Assembly (NCBI GenBank): GCA_964654945.1
Contig: CAZZLN010000003.1
Coordinates: 1 to 64,000 of the forward strand
Direction: 5' to 3'
Length of the DNA: 64,000 nucleotides
Source of the DNA: HGM11788 sp964654945
GTDB lineage: Bacteria > Bacillota > Clostridia > Lachnospirales > CAG-274
A program made the translations under genes and the position numbers. Numbering within the stretch: position 1 is the first letter of the stretch; each line of letters starts with the position of its first letter. Positions 37,479 to 47,068 of this stretch are shown here, piece after piece. The notes under the pieces were generated by a model that did not search any database, was not told where the DNA came from, and was given only the letters and a program-made list of their open reading frames with translations.

Positions 37479-38621
37479 ATGGCTAAGGATATTTCTATTT
37501 TAGGCTCAACAGGCTCTATAGGCACACAGACGCTTGATGTTATAAGAGAAATAGGCGGCATCAATGTATGTGCTATGAGTACAAACACAAATATTGAGCT
37601 TTTTGAAAAACAAATAAGAGAATTTAAGCCAAAGCTTGTTTGTGTTATGAACAGCAAAAAAGCTTTGGAATTAAAAAAGAATATAAGTGATACCGATATT
37701 GAAGTTATGACAGGTATGGAGGGACTTATTGCGGTTTCAACATATAGCAGTTCTGATACTGTTGTAAACTCTGTTGTTGGCAATATAGGCTTACAGCCTA
37801 CTGTTGCTGCAATTAAAGCAGGTAAGGATATTGCTCTTGCAAACAAGGAAACTCTTGTTACATCAGGGGAGCTTGTAATGAAGCTTTTAAAAGAAAATAA
37901 TGTAAATATGTATCCTGTAGACAGTGAACATTCAGCTATTTTTCAATCATTGCAGGGAAATAAGGGCAACAAAATTCATAAGATTTTGCTTACTGCTTCA
38001 GGCGGTCCCTTCAGAACATACACTGACCTTTCTAATGTAACAATTGACGATGCCTTAAAACACCCTAACTGGTCTATGGGTAAAAAAATAACTGTAGACT
38101 CTGCTACGCTTATGAATAAAGGCTTAGAAGTTATAGAAGCAAAATGGCTTTTTGATGTTGAGCTTGAACAAATACAGGTTCTTGTGCATCCTCAGAGCAT
38201 AGTTCATTCAATGGTAGAATATGAAGATGGTGCAGTTATAGCACAGCTTGGTGAACCGGATATGAAAGTACCTATTCAGTATGCACTTACATACCCAAAA
38301 AGAGTTAAAAATTCTTTTCCTAAAATTAATTTCTTTGAAAAGAATAATTTAACATTTGAAAAACCTAAAACTGAATTATTTCCTTGTCTTGGCTTAGCTT
38401 ACAGTGCAATAAAAACAGGGGGCACAATGCCTGCTGTAATGAATGCTTCAAATGAAATTGCTGTTGCTAAGTTTATTAACAAGGAAATAGGCTTTATGGA
38501 TATACCAAAATTAATAGAAAAGACAATGTCAGCATATAATGTTAAATATGATTATTCTCTTGATGATGTCCTTGAGGCTGATAATTGGGCAAGAGAATAT
38601 ACAAAATTTTTACAGAGGTGA
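37479..38621 (+). CDS. dxr: 1-deoxy-D-xylulose 5-phosphate reductoisomerase
   Basis: The 380-residue enzyme makes methylerythritol phosphate, the committed step of the MEP isoprenoid route. It shows the NADPH fold GSTGSIGTQTLDV, the LANKETLV block, the metal site PVDSEHSAIFQ and LTASGGPF. ispG, a later step of the same pathway, is two genes on. Confidence 0.97.
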   Translation: MAKDISILGSTGSIGTQTLDVIREIGGINVCAMSTNTNIELFEKQIREFKPKLVCVMNSKKALELKKNISDTDIEVMTGMEGLIAVSTYSSSDTVVNSVVGNIGLQPTVAAIKAGKDIALANKETLVTSGELVMKLLKENNVNMYPVDSEHSAIFQSLQGNKGNKIHKILLTASGGPFRTYTDLSNVTIDDALKHPNWSMGKKITVDSATLMNKGLEVIEAKWLFDVELEQIQVLVHPQSIVHSMVEYEDGAVIAQLGEPDMKVPIQYALTYPKRVKNSFPKINFFEKNNLTFEKPKTELFPCLGLAYSAIKTGGTMPAVMNASNEIAVAKFINKEIGFMDIPKLIEKTMSAYNVKYDYSLDDVLEADNWAREYTKFLQR

Positions 38622-38625
38622 TATT

Positions 38626-39696
38626 TTGTCAATTATTATAACACTTGTTATATTTACAATTATTGTTGTAATTCATGAATTTGGTCATTTTTTTGTTGCT
38701 AAAAAATGCAATGTTCTTGTAGAAGAATTTGCTGTTGGTATGGGACCTAAGCTTTATGGCAAAAAGATTGGTGAAACAGAATATACTCTTAGAATTCTTC
38801 CTCTTGGAGGATTTTGCAGAATGGCTGATGAAAAACCTGAAAACAGTAATAGAATAGGCTTTAATGATGCAGCAGTTCTTCAAAGAATAGCAATCTGCAT
38901 TACAGGACCTCTTATGAACTTTGTTCTTGCGTTTATTATAATGATTATAATGGGCATATGCACAGGCATTTCCACAACAAATGTTGTTGATGTTATAGAG
39001 GGCAGCGGAGCTGATATTGCCGGTATACAAACAGGCGACAAAATTGTTGAATTTGACGGTCATAGTGTTCATACAAGAGATGAGCTTGAATTTTATAAAA
39101 GTGAAACCGGAAGCAAACCTATAGATATTGTTGTTTATAGAAACAATGAAAAATTTAAAACAACTCTGGTGCCTGTTTTTGATGAAGCAACTCAAAGATA
39201 TTTACTGGGAGTATCCCTTGATAAAAAAGCACCTTTATTAAATATGACTAATATTGATTTTTCCAATGTAGAGAAAGCTGAATTTGCCGAATATATAAGT
39301 GATGGCTTTTGGAGCAGTGCTGCTCTTGTTAAGCTGACTGTACTTGGCTTTTTAAAAATGGTGACAGCGCAAATTAAAGTACAGGAGCTTTCGGGCCCTA
39401 TAGGTGTTACGGCAGTAGTTGATGATATGTATGAGGCAGCATCACCTGCCGGAATGAATATTGTGATTTTACAGCTTGTGTATTTAATGGCTCTTTTAAG
39501 TGCAAACTTAGGCGTAATAAATCTTCTTCCCTTGCCTGCAATTGACGGCGGAAAGATTTTAATTTATATTATAGAATTAGTATCAGGCTACAGAATGCCA
39601 AAGGAAAAAGAAGCTTATATACATTTTATAGGTTTTGTTTTGCTTATGGGATTGGGAGTTTATATAGCATATAACGATATATTAAAATTATTATAG
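38626..39696 (+). CDS. rseP: RIP metalloprotease (site-2 protease)
   Basis: The 356-residue intramembrane protease has HEFGH at residues 17-21, a central PDZ domain (about 120-195) and the second membrane motif NLLPLPAIDGG. It cleaves anti-sigma factors or signal-peptide remnants in the membrane. The likely start is TTG 38626 behind AGAGGTGA; upstream in-frame ATGs lie within dxr and would add a non-conserved extension. Confidence 0.94.
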   Translation: MSIIITLVIFTIIVVIHEFGHFFVAKKCNVLVEEFAVGMGPKLYGKKIGETEYTLRILPLGGFCRMADEKPENSNRIGFNDAAVLQRIAICITGPLMNFVLAFIIMIIMGICTGISTTNVVDVIEGSGADIAGIQTGDKIVEFDGHSVHTRDELEFYKSETGSKPIDIVVYRNNEKFKTTLVPVFDEATQRYLLGVSLDKKAPLLNMTNIDFSNVEKAEFAEYISDGFWSSAALVKLTVLGFLKMVTAQIKVQELSGPIGVTAVVDDMYEAASPAGMNIVILQLVYLMALLSANLGVINLLPLPAIDGGKILIYIIELVSGYRMPKEKEAYIHFIGFVLLMGLGVYIAYNDILKLL

Positions 39697-39705
39697 GTGG
39701 TATTT

Positions 39706-40764
39706 ATGGATTTTATAACAAGAAGAAAAACAAGAGAAGTACAAATTGGTAATGTAAAAATTGGAGGAGATAACCCTGTTGCAATTCAATCTATGTGCAA
39801 TACAAAGACCTCTGATGTTGAAGCTACCGTTAAACAGATTAAGGAGCTTGAAGCTGCAGGCTGTGAAATAATAAGAGTTGCAGTGCCTGATATGGCTGCT
39901 GCTGAAGCTTTGGGAGAAATAAAAAAACGTATTAATATACCCCTTGTTGCTGATATTCATTTTGATTACAGACTTGCATTAAAGGCAATTGACTCAGGAA
40001 TTGACAAGCTTAGAATTAATCCCGGAAATATAGGAAGCGAAGATAGAATTAAAGCAGTTGTTTTAGCTGCGAAAAAAAATAAAATACCTATCAGAATCGG
40101 TGTAAATTCCGGCTCCCTTGAAAAAGATATTCTTAAAAAATATGGTGCAGTTACACCGCAAGGATTAGTTGAAAGTGCTTTAAGACACGTAAAAATACTT
40201 GAAAAATATGATTTTCACGATATAGTAATTTCAATTAAAGCATCAAATGTGCCTTTTACAATTGAAACCTATACACTTTTATCAAAAGAAGTAGATTATC
40301 CTCTGCATCTTGGTATTACTGAATCGGGCACAGAATGGACAGGCTCTATTAAATCTGCTGTTGGTATAGGTGCAATTCTTGCAATGGGAATTGGTGATAC
40401 AATAAGAGTATCCCTTACAGGAAATTGTGTTCAAGAGGTTTTGACAGCTAAGGAAATATTAAAATCTCTCGAATTAAGAAAGTTTGGAGTTAATTTTGTA
40501 TCCTGTCCTACCTGCGGCAGAACACAAATTGACTTAATAGGTCTTGCTAATAAGGTTGAACAAAGATGCAGAAATATTAACAAGGATATTAAGGTAGCGG
40601 TAATGGGCTGTGCAGTAAACGGCCCGGGAGAAGCAAGGGAAGCAGATATAGGTGTAGCAGGCGGAGATGGCTATGGACTTATATTTAAAAAAGGAGAAAT
40701 TTTAAGAAAAGTTCCTGAAGATAAGCTCCTTGATGCTTTGATGAATGAAATAGATAAATTATAA
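39706..40764 (+). CDS. ispG: 4-hydroxy-3-methylbut-2-enyl diphosphate synthase (flavodoxin)
   Basis: The 352-residue iron-sulfur enzyme catalyses the penultimate MEP step. The 4Fe-4S ligands lie in CPTCGRTQ and MGCAVNGPGEA. ATG 39706 follows TAGGTGG; the in-frame GTG at 39697 is part of that site. It is the last of the lipid/isoprenoid cluster before a short gap and yczE. Confidence 0.96.
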   Translation: MDFITRRKTREVQIGNVKIGGDNPVAIQSMCNTKTSDVEATVKQIKELEAAGCEIIRVAVPDMAAAEALGEIKKRINIPLVADIHFDYRLALKAIDSGIDKLRINPGNIGSEDRIKAVVLAAKKNKIPIRIGVNSGSLEKDILKKYGAVTPQGLVESALRHVKILEKYDFHDIVISIKASNVPFTIETYTLLSKEVDYPLHLGITESGTEWTGSIKSAVGIGAILAMGIGDTIRVSLTGNCVQEVLTAKEILKSLELRKFGVNFVSCPTCGRTQIDLIGLANKVEQRCRNINKDIKVAVMGCAVNGPGEAREADIGVAGGDGYGLIFKKGEILRKVPEDKLLDALMNEIDKL

Positions 40765-40792
40765 TTTTATAAATGTTGAAGATTGCTGGCTT

Positions 40793-40888
40793 ATGGATAA
40801 CAATATGAAAAATATAATTATATGGATTTGGGAAATACCTAATCTGCCAAGAAATAAAGGTGATGGATTTCGTTTCTTTGATTTATAG
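40793..40888 (+). CDS. possible small open reading frame, 31 residues
   Basis: An ATG at 40793 opens a 31-codon frame whose product is rich in aromatic residues (MDNNMKNIIIWIWEIPN at the start). It has no good ribosome binding site, and its end overlaps a hairpin (40833-40894). It could be a leader peptide for the following gene, or chance. I do not recognise it. Confidence 0.2.
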   Translation: MDNNMKNIIIWIWEIPNLPRNKGDGFRFFDL

Positions 40889-40894
40889 GTATTT
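40833..40894 (+). terminator. long hairpin between ispG and the YczE-like gene
   Basis: A 9-bp outer stem (40833-40841 with 40886-40894) encloses a further partial A/T-rich stem (about 48-54 with 75-80 of the same interval, offset 40800). No strong T-run follows, so it may be a weak terminator or a leader element. Confidence 0.4.
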
Positions 40895-40917
40895 TAAAGA
40901 AAGGAACTTAATCATAT

Positions 40918-41565
40918 ATGAAAATTGAATATTTTAAAAGATACCTGTTTCTTTGTATAGGTTTGTTTATTATGTCGTTAGGAATAGCTTTTTCCATTAA
41001 GGCTAATTTGGGAACTTCACCTATTTCAAGTGCTCCTTATGTTGTAAGCCTTATATATCCCATAACAGTCGGAACGGCAACCATTATAATGCACTGTGTA
41101 TTCATATTGCTGCAAATTATTATTTTGAGAAAGAAATATCAGCTAATACAGTTAATGCAGCTGCCTGTGGCACTTATTTTTGGATTTATGACAGATTTTT
41201 CGGTGTGGCTTATTAATGGGATAACATACTTATCTTATTCAATGCAGTGGATTTTATGTATAATCGGAATTGTTTTAGTAGCCATAGGTGTTAGTATGGA
41301 GGTTACGGCAAATGTTGTTACAGTAGCGGGAGAGGGACTTGTGCTTGCAATTTGCAGAGTAATGCCTGTTAAATTTGGAAATATGAAAGTATGCTTTGAT
41401 GTTATATTAGTATTAACAGCTATATTGACTGGTTTTATCTCAAAGGGCGAATTATTGGGAGTAAGAGAAGGTACAGTTGCAGCGGCTTTGCTTGTAGGCT
41501 TGCTTTCCAAAAAAATTTGTAAACCGATAACGAAAATAATGGATAAAATAATAGGGATAGTTTAG
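40918..41565 (+). CDS. YczE/YyaS-like integral membrane protein
   Basis: The 215-residue protein has about five to six hydrophobic segments and the YczE-type start (LFLCIGLFIMSLGIAFSIKA) with a conserved GTSPISSAPYV loop. YczE in Bacillus influences surfactin production, but the general biochemical role is unknown. It is inserted between ispG and polC, which are often closer neighbours in Clostridia. A GAAAGGAAC site precedes the ATG. Confidence 0.8.
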   Translation: MKIEYFKRYLFLCIGLFIMSLGIAFSIKANLGTSPISSAPYVVSLIYPITVGTATIIMHCVFILLQIIILRKKYQLIQLMQLPVALIFGFMTDFSVWLINGITYLSYSMQWILCIIGIVLVAIGVSMEVTANVVTVAGEGLVLAICRVMPVKFGNMKVCFDVILVLTAILTGFISKGELLGVREGTVAAALLVGLLSKKICKPITKIMDKIIGIV

Positions 41566-41644
41566 AATAAAAATTTCAATTTGCAAAAAAATGGTTTACC
41601 GGATGTCCCATATAATAAAAATAATATATGATAAGGTGATTTGT

Positions 41645-44600
41645 ATGGAAAAATTAGCTTTTCCAAATGTATTCAAAAATATAAATTTATCGGCTAATGT
41701 AAAAAGTATATTGAAAAATACATACGTTGGTGATGTTTCCTTTAAAGTAAATACAGCCACTATGTCATTTAGGATATTAAGTGATACTTTTTTTGATGAA
41801 AGTTGTCTTGAAGATTTAAAATCTGATATTTATGAAAGCTTTCCGTCAATAGAAAATGTAGATATTTTTGTTAATTATCCAATGGCTGATTTATCTGATG
41901 AAGAAAAAATTGAAGCTTATCTTCCTAAGATAACAGAGAATATAAGAAAAAAAAATACACTTGCAGCAAAGCTTATTGATGAATGTGACTGGAAAATTGA
42001 TGGCTCAAATATTATATTTAATGTAGACCATAATGGTTCATATCTTTTGGAATATTTGGATATACATAATTTAATTCAGAAAATTCTCAGAACAAGACTC
42101 AATATGAATTACGGAGTTTTATTTAAAAACAAGGAATTATCTAATGAAAAGCCTGATTTTTCAAATATTGTTGATACAGTAAAAGTTCCTGAAGTATCTG
42201 ACAAAGCTAAAGTGACTGCACCTGCTGTCAGTGATAAAAAATACACCAGACCCAATAAAGCTAAAAAGGTTACTGCTAATGAAATAACAGAAGAAGCACT
42301 TACAATTTCTCAGGCAATTGCTCAAATGGGTAATTTAGTTGTAAAAGGGCAGATATTTTCCGAAGCTGAAATTGTTGAAACCAGAAGCGGCAAATGTATT
42401 GTAAAATCAGTAATAAGAGATAAAACAGGTGCTTTATCTGTTAAAATGTTTTGTGAGCCTGATGAGTATAAATTAAAATTTAAGGCGTTTTTTAATCATA
42501 AAAAGAAGCCTTATGTTAAAATTAAAGGAAATCTTTTACCTGACAAATATGAAAATAATGAACCTGTTTTAATGATTAACAACATAACCTTTGGCACAGC
42601 ACCAATTTGTAAAACCGATGATGCTGATGTTAAAAGAGTTGAGCTTCATTTACATACAACAATGAGTATGATGGATGGTGTTACTCCTGCTGAAGAATAT
42701 ATTAAACGTGCATTAAAATGGGGGCATAAAGCAATTGCAATTACTGACCATGGTGTTGTACAGGCATTTCCGGAAGCTATGCACGCTGTTGATGGAGATG
42801 AAATAAAGATTTTATACGGTTGTGAGGGGTATCTTGTAAACGATATGGGTGCAGTAGTTAAAAACAGTAAAGGGCAATCTCTTGACAGCACTTATGTTGT
42901 TTTTGATATTGAAACAACAGGCTTAAAAAAAGAAATAGATAAAATTATAGAAATTGGTGCAGTTAAGATTTCAAAGGGTAAAGTAATTGATAGATTTTCA
43001 ACATTTGTAAACCCAAATATGGAAATATCACAGGAAATTACAAAGCTTACCGGCATTGATAATTCAATGGTCAAGGATTATGAGTCTGAAGATATAATAA
43101 TACCAAAGTTTCTTGAATTTATCGGTGACAGTGTACTTGTTGCTCATAATGCTTCTTTTGATGTCAGCTTTATAAGGCAATGGGCAGCTAATCACAATAT
43201 TGTAATAGATAACACTGTTGCAGATACTGTTGAGCTTGGCAGAATTTTGCTTCCAAAGCTACATAACTTTAAGCTTGATACTATATGTGAGGCACTTAAT
43301 GTTTCTTTAAAGGGACACCATAGGGCAGTCAATGATGCTGAAGCTACCGCTGAATGCTTTATTAATTTTATTGAAATGCTTAAAAACGAAGATGTATTAA
43401 ATCTTGATGAAGTAAATGTTTTTGGTGCTAAAAACATTGATAAAGCCAAAATAGCAAAAAGGTATCATATAATTTTATTTGCTAAAAATCAAAGGGGAAT
43501 TAAAGCTCTTTATCAGCTTGTATCTGCTGCACATATTAATTATTTTAATGTCAGAAGCGGCAAACCTCATTTTCCTAAATCAGAAATATTAAAATACAGA
43601 GATGATTTAATACTTGGCTCTGCCTGCGAAGCAGGTGATTTATATGATGCAGTTTATAACAATCTGCCTGAGGAGGACATTAAAGAAATTGTAGATTTTT
43701 ATGATTATCTTGAAGTTCAGCCATTAGGAAATAATGCTTATATGATTAATAATCAGAGCAAAAACGGCAAAACGGTAAAAAGTATTGATGACCTTATTGA
43801 AATAAATAAAAAAATAATTGCATTGGGAGATAAATATAATAAACCTGTTGCAGCAACAGGTGATGTGCATTTTATGGACCCTGAAGATGCTGACTACAGA
43901 AAAATTGTTCAGATTGGAGAGGGCTTTAAGCTTGAAGATATTGAAAATCAGGCACCTCTTTACTATAGAACGACTCAGGAAATGCTTGATGAATTTTATT
44001 ATATAGATCCTGAAAAGGCTTATGAAATAGTTGTTACAAATACTAATTTGATTGCCGATATGATTGATGATGGTATTTATGCAGTTCCAAATAAAAAATG
44101 TCCGCCTGTTATTGAGGGTGCTGATGATGAGCTAAGAGAAATAACTACAAAAAAGGCTAAGTCCATATATGGTGACCCATTGCCTAAAATAGTTGAGGAC
44201 AGACTTAACAGAGAGCTTGACTCAATTATAGGAAACGGATATGCAGTGCTTTATATAATTGCACAAAAGCTGGTTTGGGATTCAAATGCCCATGGCTATA
44301 TTGTTGGCTCAAGAGGCTCTGTAGGCAGCTCTTTTGCAGCTACAATGGCGGGTATAACTGAGGTAAATCCTCTTGACCCTCATTATGTTTGTCCTAATTG
44401 TAAATACTCTGATTTTGATTCAGAAGAAGTTAAAAAGGCAGCAGGCAACTCGGGTTTCGACCTGCCTGATAAAAAGTGTCCTATATGCGGTGCAGAGCTT
44501 AATAAAGACGGACAGGCCATACCCTTTGAAACATTTCTTGGCTTTAACGGTGATAAAGAGCCTGATATAGACCTTAATTTTTCAGGTGAGGACCAGACAA

Positions 44601-45997
44601 GAGCACATAAATACTGTGAGGAGCTTTTTGGTAAAGGACACGTTTTTAAAGCAGGAACAATAGCAACTCTACAGGATAAAACTGTGTTTGGCTATGTAAA
44701 AAAATATTGTGAGGCAAAAGGCATTACAATGACCAATGCTGAAATGAAAAAGCTTGTTGCAGGCTGTGTTGGTGTTAAACGCTCAACAGGTCAGCATCCG
44801 GGGGGTCTTGTAGTTGTGCCTGATTATACGGATATTCATGAATTTTGTCCTATCCAGCATCCTGCAAACAAGGCTTCATCAGGCGTTACAACTACACATT
44901 TTGATTACCATAAAATTGACAGCTGCCTTTTAAAGCTTGATATGCTTGGTCATGATGTGCCTACAATACTTAGAATGTTTTATGATATTACAGGTTTTGA
45001 CCCGTTAAAAGTGCCTATGAATGATAAAGAAACAATGTCGCTTTTTACAAGTCCAAAGGCACTTGGAGTTACTGAAGAACAGATACACTGCAAAACAGGT
45101 TCTCTTGGACTTCCTGAATTTGGCACACCTTTTGTTATTGGTATGCTTTTGGAAACTCATCCAAACTCATTTTCAGGTCTTGTTAAAATTTCAGGACTTT
45201 CACATGGTACTGATGTGTGGAATGGCAATGCACAGGTTCTTATCGAGGAGGGAACCTGTACCCTTAATGAAGTTATTCCTACACGTGATGATATAATGGT
45301 TTATCTTATATTGCATAACGTGCCTAATAAAGAAGCATTTGATATAATGGAGCATGTAAGAAAGGGTAAAGGACTTACTCCCGATGAGGAAGCTTTAATG
45401 CGTGAGCATAATGTGCCTGACTGGTACATAGCAAGCTGTAAAAAAATTCAATATATGTTTCCCAAAGGTCATGCTGTTGCTTACTGCACAAATACGTTTA
45501 GAATAGGATATTTTAAGATTAATTACCCTCACGCATTTTATGCTGCATTTTTTTCAGTGAAATATGAGGATTTTGATTATGAGCTTATGTGTAATGGTAT
45601 TGAGAAAGCAGAAGAATTTTATAACTATGTTCAGTCATTAGGAAAAGAAGCAACTGATAAGGATAAAAATAAAGCTGATATTATAAAACTTGTTATAGAA
45701 ATGTATGTCAGAGGTCTTGATTTTGTACCTATTGATATTTATCAGTCAGAGGCTACAAAATTTAAGGTAGTTGAAAATGAAAAGGGTAAAAAGCTGTTAA
45801 TGCCTCCTTTATGCACTATACAGGGTTTTGGTATAACTGTTGCTGAGGCTTTAATTGAGGCAAGAAAAGATGGTGAATTTGCTACTCTTGAAGATATGCA
45901 GCTAAGGACAGGCTTTGGAAAAAAGACAATTCAGCTTTTAAAAGATGCTCATGTAGTAGATCATATAAGAGATACTGCTCAGCTTACATTATTTTAA
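41645..45997 (+). CDS. polC: DNA polymerase III PolC-type alpha subunit
   Basis: The 1450-residue replicative polymerase of Firmicutes has an N-terminal OB-fold region (to about 320), a split PHP domain (first part VELHLHTTMSMMDGVTP near 332), an inserted DEDDh proofreading exonuclease starting YVVFDIETTGL (about 417-590), and the C-family polymerase core with PDIDLNFSGEDQ (about 974). The fourfold-Cys zinc knuckle (CPNC...CPIC) lies near 915-950. ATG 41645 follows AAGGTGA; an ATG 54 bases upstream lacks a site and conservation. Confidence 0.97.
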   Translation: MEKLAFPNVFKNINLSANVKSILKNTYVGDVSFKVNTATMSFRILSDTFFDESCLEDLKSDIYESFPSIENVDIFVNYPMADLSDEEKIEAYLPKITENIRKKNTLAAKLIDECDWKIDGSNIIFNVDHNGSYLLEYLDIHNLIQKILRTRLNMNYGVLFKNKELSNEKPDFSNIVDTVKVPEVSDKAKVTAPAVSDKKYTRPNKAKKVTANEITEEALTISQAIAQMGNLVVKGQIFSEAEIVETRSGKCIVKSVIRDKTGALSVKMFCEPDEYKLKFKAFFNHKKKPYVKIKGNLLPDKYENNEPVLMINNITFGTAPICKTDDADVKRVELHLHTTMSMMDGVTPAEEYIKRALKWGHKAIAITDHGVVQAFPEAMHAVDGDEIKILYGCEGYLVNDMGAVVKNSKGQSLDSTYVVFDIETTGLKKEIDKIIEIGAVKISKGKVIDRFSTFVNPNMEISQEITKLTGIDNSMVKDYESEDIIIPKFLEFIGDSVLVAHNASFDVSFIRQWAANHNIVIDNTVADTVELGRILLPKLHNFKLDTICEALNVSLKGHHRAVNDAEATAECFINFIEMLKNEDVLNLDEVNVFGAKNIDKAKIAKRYHIILFAKNQRGIKALYQLVSAAHINYFNVRSGKPHFPKSEILKYRDDLILGSACEAGDLYDAVYNNLPEEDIKEIVDFYDYLEVQPLGNNAYMINNQSKNGKTVKSIDDLIEINKKIIALGDKYNKPVAATGDVHFMDPEDADYRKIVQIGEGFKLEDIENQAPLYYRTTQEMLDEFYYIDPEKAYEIVVTNTNLIADMIDDGIYAVPNKKCPPVIEGADDELREITTKKAKSIYGDPLPKIVEDRLNRELDSIIGNGYAVLYIIAQKLVWDSNAHGYIVGSRGSVGSSFAATMAGITEVNPLDPHYVCPNCKYSDFDSEEVKKAAGNSGFDLPDKKCPICGAELNKDGQAIPFETFLGFNGDKEPDIDLNFSGEDQTRAHKYCEELFGKGHVFKAGTIATLQDKTVFGYVKKYCEAKGITMTNAEMKKLVAGCVGVKRSTGQHPGGLVVVPDYTDIHEFCPIQHPANKASSGVTTTHFDYHKIDSCLLKLDMLGHDVPTILRMFYDITGFDPLKVPMNDKETMSLFTSPKALGVTEEQIHCKTGSLGLPEFGTPFVIGMLLETHPNSFSGLVKISGLSHGTDVWNGNAQVLIEEGTCTLNEVIPTRDDIMVYLILHNVPNKEAFDIMEHVRKGKGLTPDEEALMREHNVPDWYIASCKKIQYMFPKGHAVAYCTNTFRIGYFKINYPHAFYAAFFSVKYEDFDYELMCNGIEKAEEFYNYVQSLGKEATDKDKNKADIIKLVIEMYVRGLDFVPIDIYQSEATKFKVVENEKGKKLLMPPLCTIQGFGITVAEALIEARKDGEFATLEDMQLRTGFGKKTIQLLKDAHVVDHIRDTAQLTLF

Positions 45998-46036
45998 AAA
46001 AGCATCATTGCTTAAACAGCAGTGGTGCTTTTAATA
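45997..46036. terminator. bidirectional terminator between polC and a convergent small gene
   Basis: A 15-bp stem with G-T pairs (45997-46012 with 46018-46032) has a T-rich flank on both strands, ending polC on plus and the small gene on minus. Confidence 0.8.
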
Positions 46037-46040
46037 TTTG

Positions 46041-46274
46041 TTATGAAATTGAATTGGCATAGTCAATACCTTTATCTGTCAATGACATTCTTGTTTTTTT
46101 ATCTGATTGAAAAATTACATTGACATATCCGGCTTCTTCAAGTTTTTTAATTGCTTCTTTATAGCTCTGTATTTTATTAATATTTTCTGTTTTATATTGA
46201 AAACTGTAGCTGTCGCCGCCTGTTAAATATGATTGATATAATCTGTCAAAAATTAATTCTTGGGTTTTATCCAT
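46041..46274 (-). CDS. small hypothetical protein, possibly winged-helix
   Basis: The 77-residue product starts MDKTQELIFDRLYQSYL and ends in a pattern (KKLEEAGYVNVIF...KTRMSLTDKGIDYAN) like the recognition helix and wing of small winged-helix proteins. No DNA target or partner is apparent. A TTGATT-N17-TATACT promoter (46336-46308) and AGAGGTG site support real expression. Start ATG 46274 is preferred over the in-frame GTG at 46283, which is part of the site. Confidence 0.65.
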   Translation of the reverse strand: MDKTQELIFDRLYQSYLTGGDSYSFQYKTENINKIQSYKEAIKKLEEAGYVNVIFQSDKKTRMSLTDKGIDYANSIS

Positions 46275-46307
46275 TGTCAGCACCTCTTAAATATTTTTAT
46301 TAACTAT

Positions 46308-46336
46308 AGTATACAATTTATTTAAGAAAAAATCAA
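46308..46336 (-). promoter_or_regulatory. promoter of the small winged-helix-like gene
   Basis: On the minus strand TTGATT (46336-46331) and TATACT (46313-46308) are 17 bases apart, about 35 bases before the start codon. Confidence 0.55.
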
Positions 46337-46419
46337 GGCAGTAAAAGTAATATATAATTTATGTATAATTTCTAAATAATTCCTAAAAATATATTTATAA
46401 AATTTTTGGAGGTTATTTT

Positions 46420-47007
46420 ATGGATTTTAAAAACAGTACAACAAAAGAAAATCTTATGAGAGCTTTTGCGGGAGAAAGTCAGGCAAGAAACAGATATGTA
46501 TTTAGTGCTGAAAAGGCTGAAAACTCAAATCTGTATGTAGTTTCTGCAATATTCAGATTTACTGCTGTTCAGGAACAGGCTCATGCAAAGGCGTTTTATG
46601 AAAAGCTTACTGAACTTGCAGATCAAAATATTTCAATTGACGGCAATTATCCGATAAATATATATGAAGATGTTGTTAAAATGCTCAGAGCTGCTCAGCA
46701 CAACGAATTTCAGGAATATGAGTGTGATTATAAAAAATTCAGTGAAATAGCAAGAGAGGAGGGCTTTATGGATATTTCAGCTCTCTTTAAGAATATTGCA
46801 GAAGTAGAAAAAACACATGGAGAAAGATTTGGCAGAATTGCAGATTTACTTGAACAGGATAAGTTATTTATTTCTGATACTCAAACACAATGGGTTTGTT
46901 TAAACTGCGGATATACTTCCGTTAATAATAAGGCACCTGAGAGATGCCCTGTTTGCAATGTAAATAAAGGATATTTTTTAAGAATTGAAATGTATCCCTA
47001 TATTTAA
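46420..47007 (+). CDS. rbr: rubrerythrin
   Basis: The 195-residue protein has a ferritin-like diiron domain (about 1-145; conserved Glu and ExxH residues in EQAHA and EKTHGERF) and a C-terminal rubredoxin-like domain with two CxxC pairs (CLNCG and CPVC). Rubrerythrin reduces hydrogen peroxide in anaerobes. It is convergent with a second, differently arranged rubrerythrin at 47069. GGAGG precedes the ATG. Confidence 0.95.
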   Translation: MDFKNSTTKENLMRAFAGESQARNRYVFSAEKAENSNLYVVSAIFRFTAVQEQAHAKAFYEKLTELADQNISIDGNYPINIYEDVVKMLRAAQHNEFQEYECDYKKFSEIAREEGFMDISALFKNIAEVEKTHGERFGRIADLLEQDKLFISDTQTQWVCLNCGYTSVNNKAPERCPVCNVNKGYFLRIEMYPYI

Positions 47008-47021
47008 TTTAAAATTAAATA

Positions 47022-47051
47022 GCTGCTGCAAAATTACGAAATTGCAGCAGC
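47022..47051 (-). terminator. hairpin between the two convergent rubrerythrin genes
   Basis: A perfect 10-bp stem (47022-47031 with 47042-47051) is followed on the minus strand by TATTTAATTTT, and by weaker sequence on plus. It probably ends the minus-strand gene and may also serve rbr. Confidence 0.65.
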
Positions 47052-47068
47052 CTGAATATGTTTAAATA

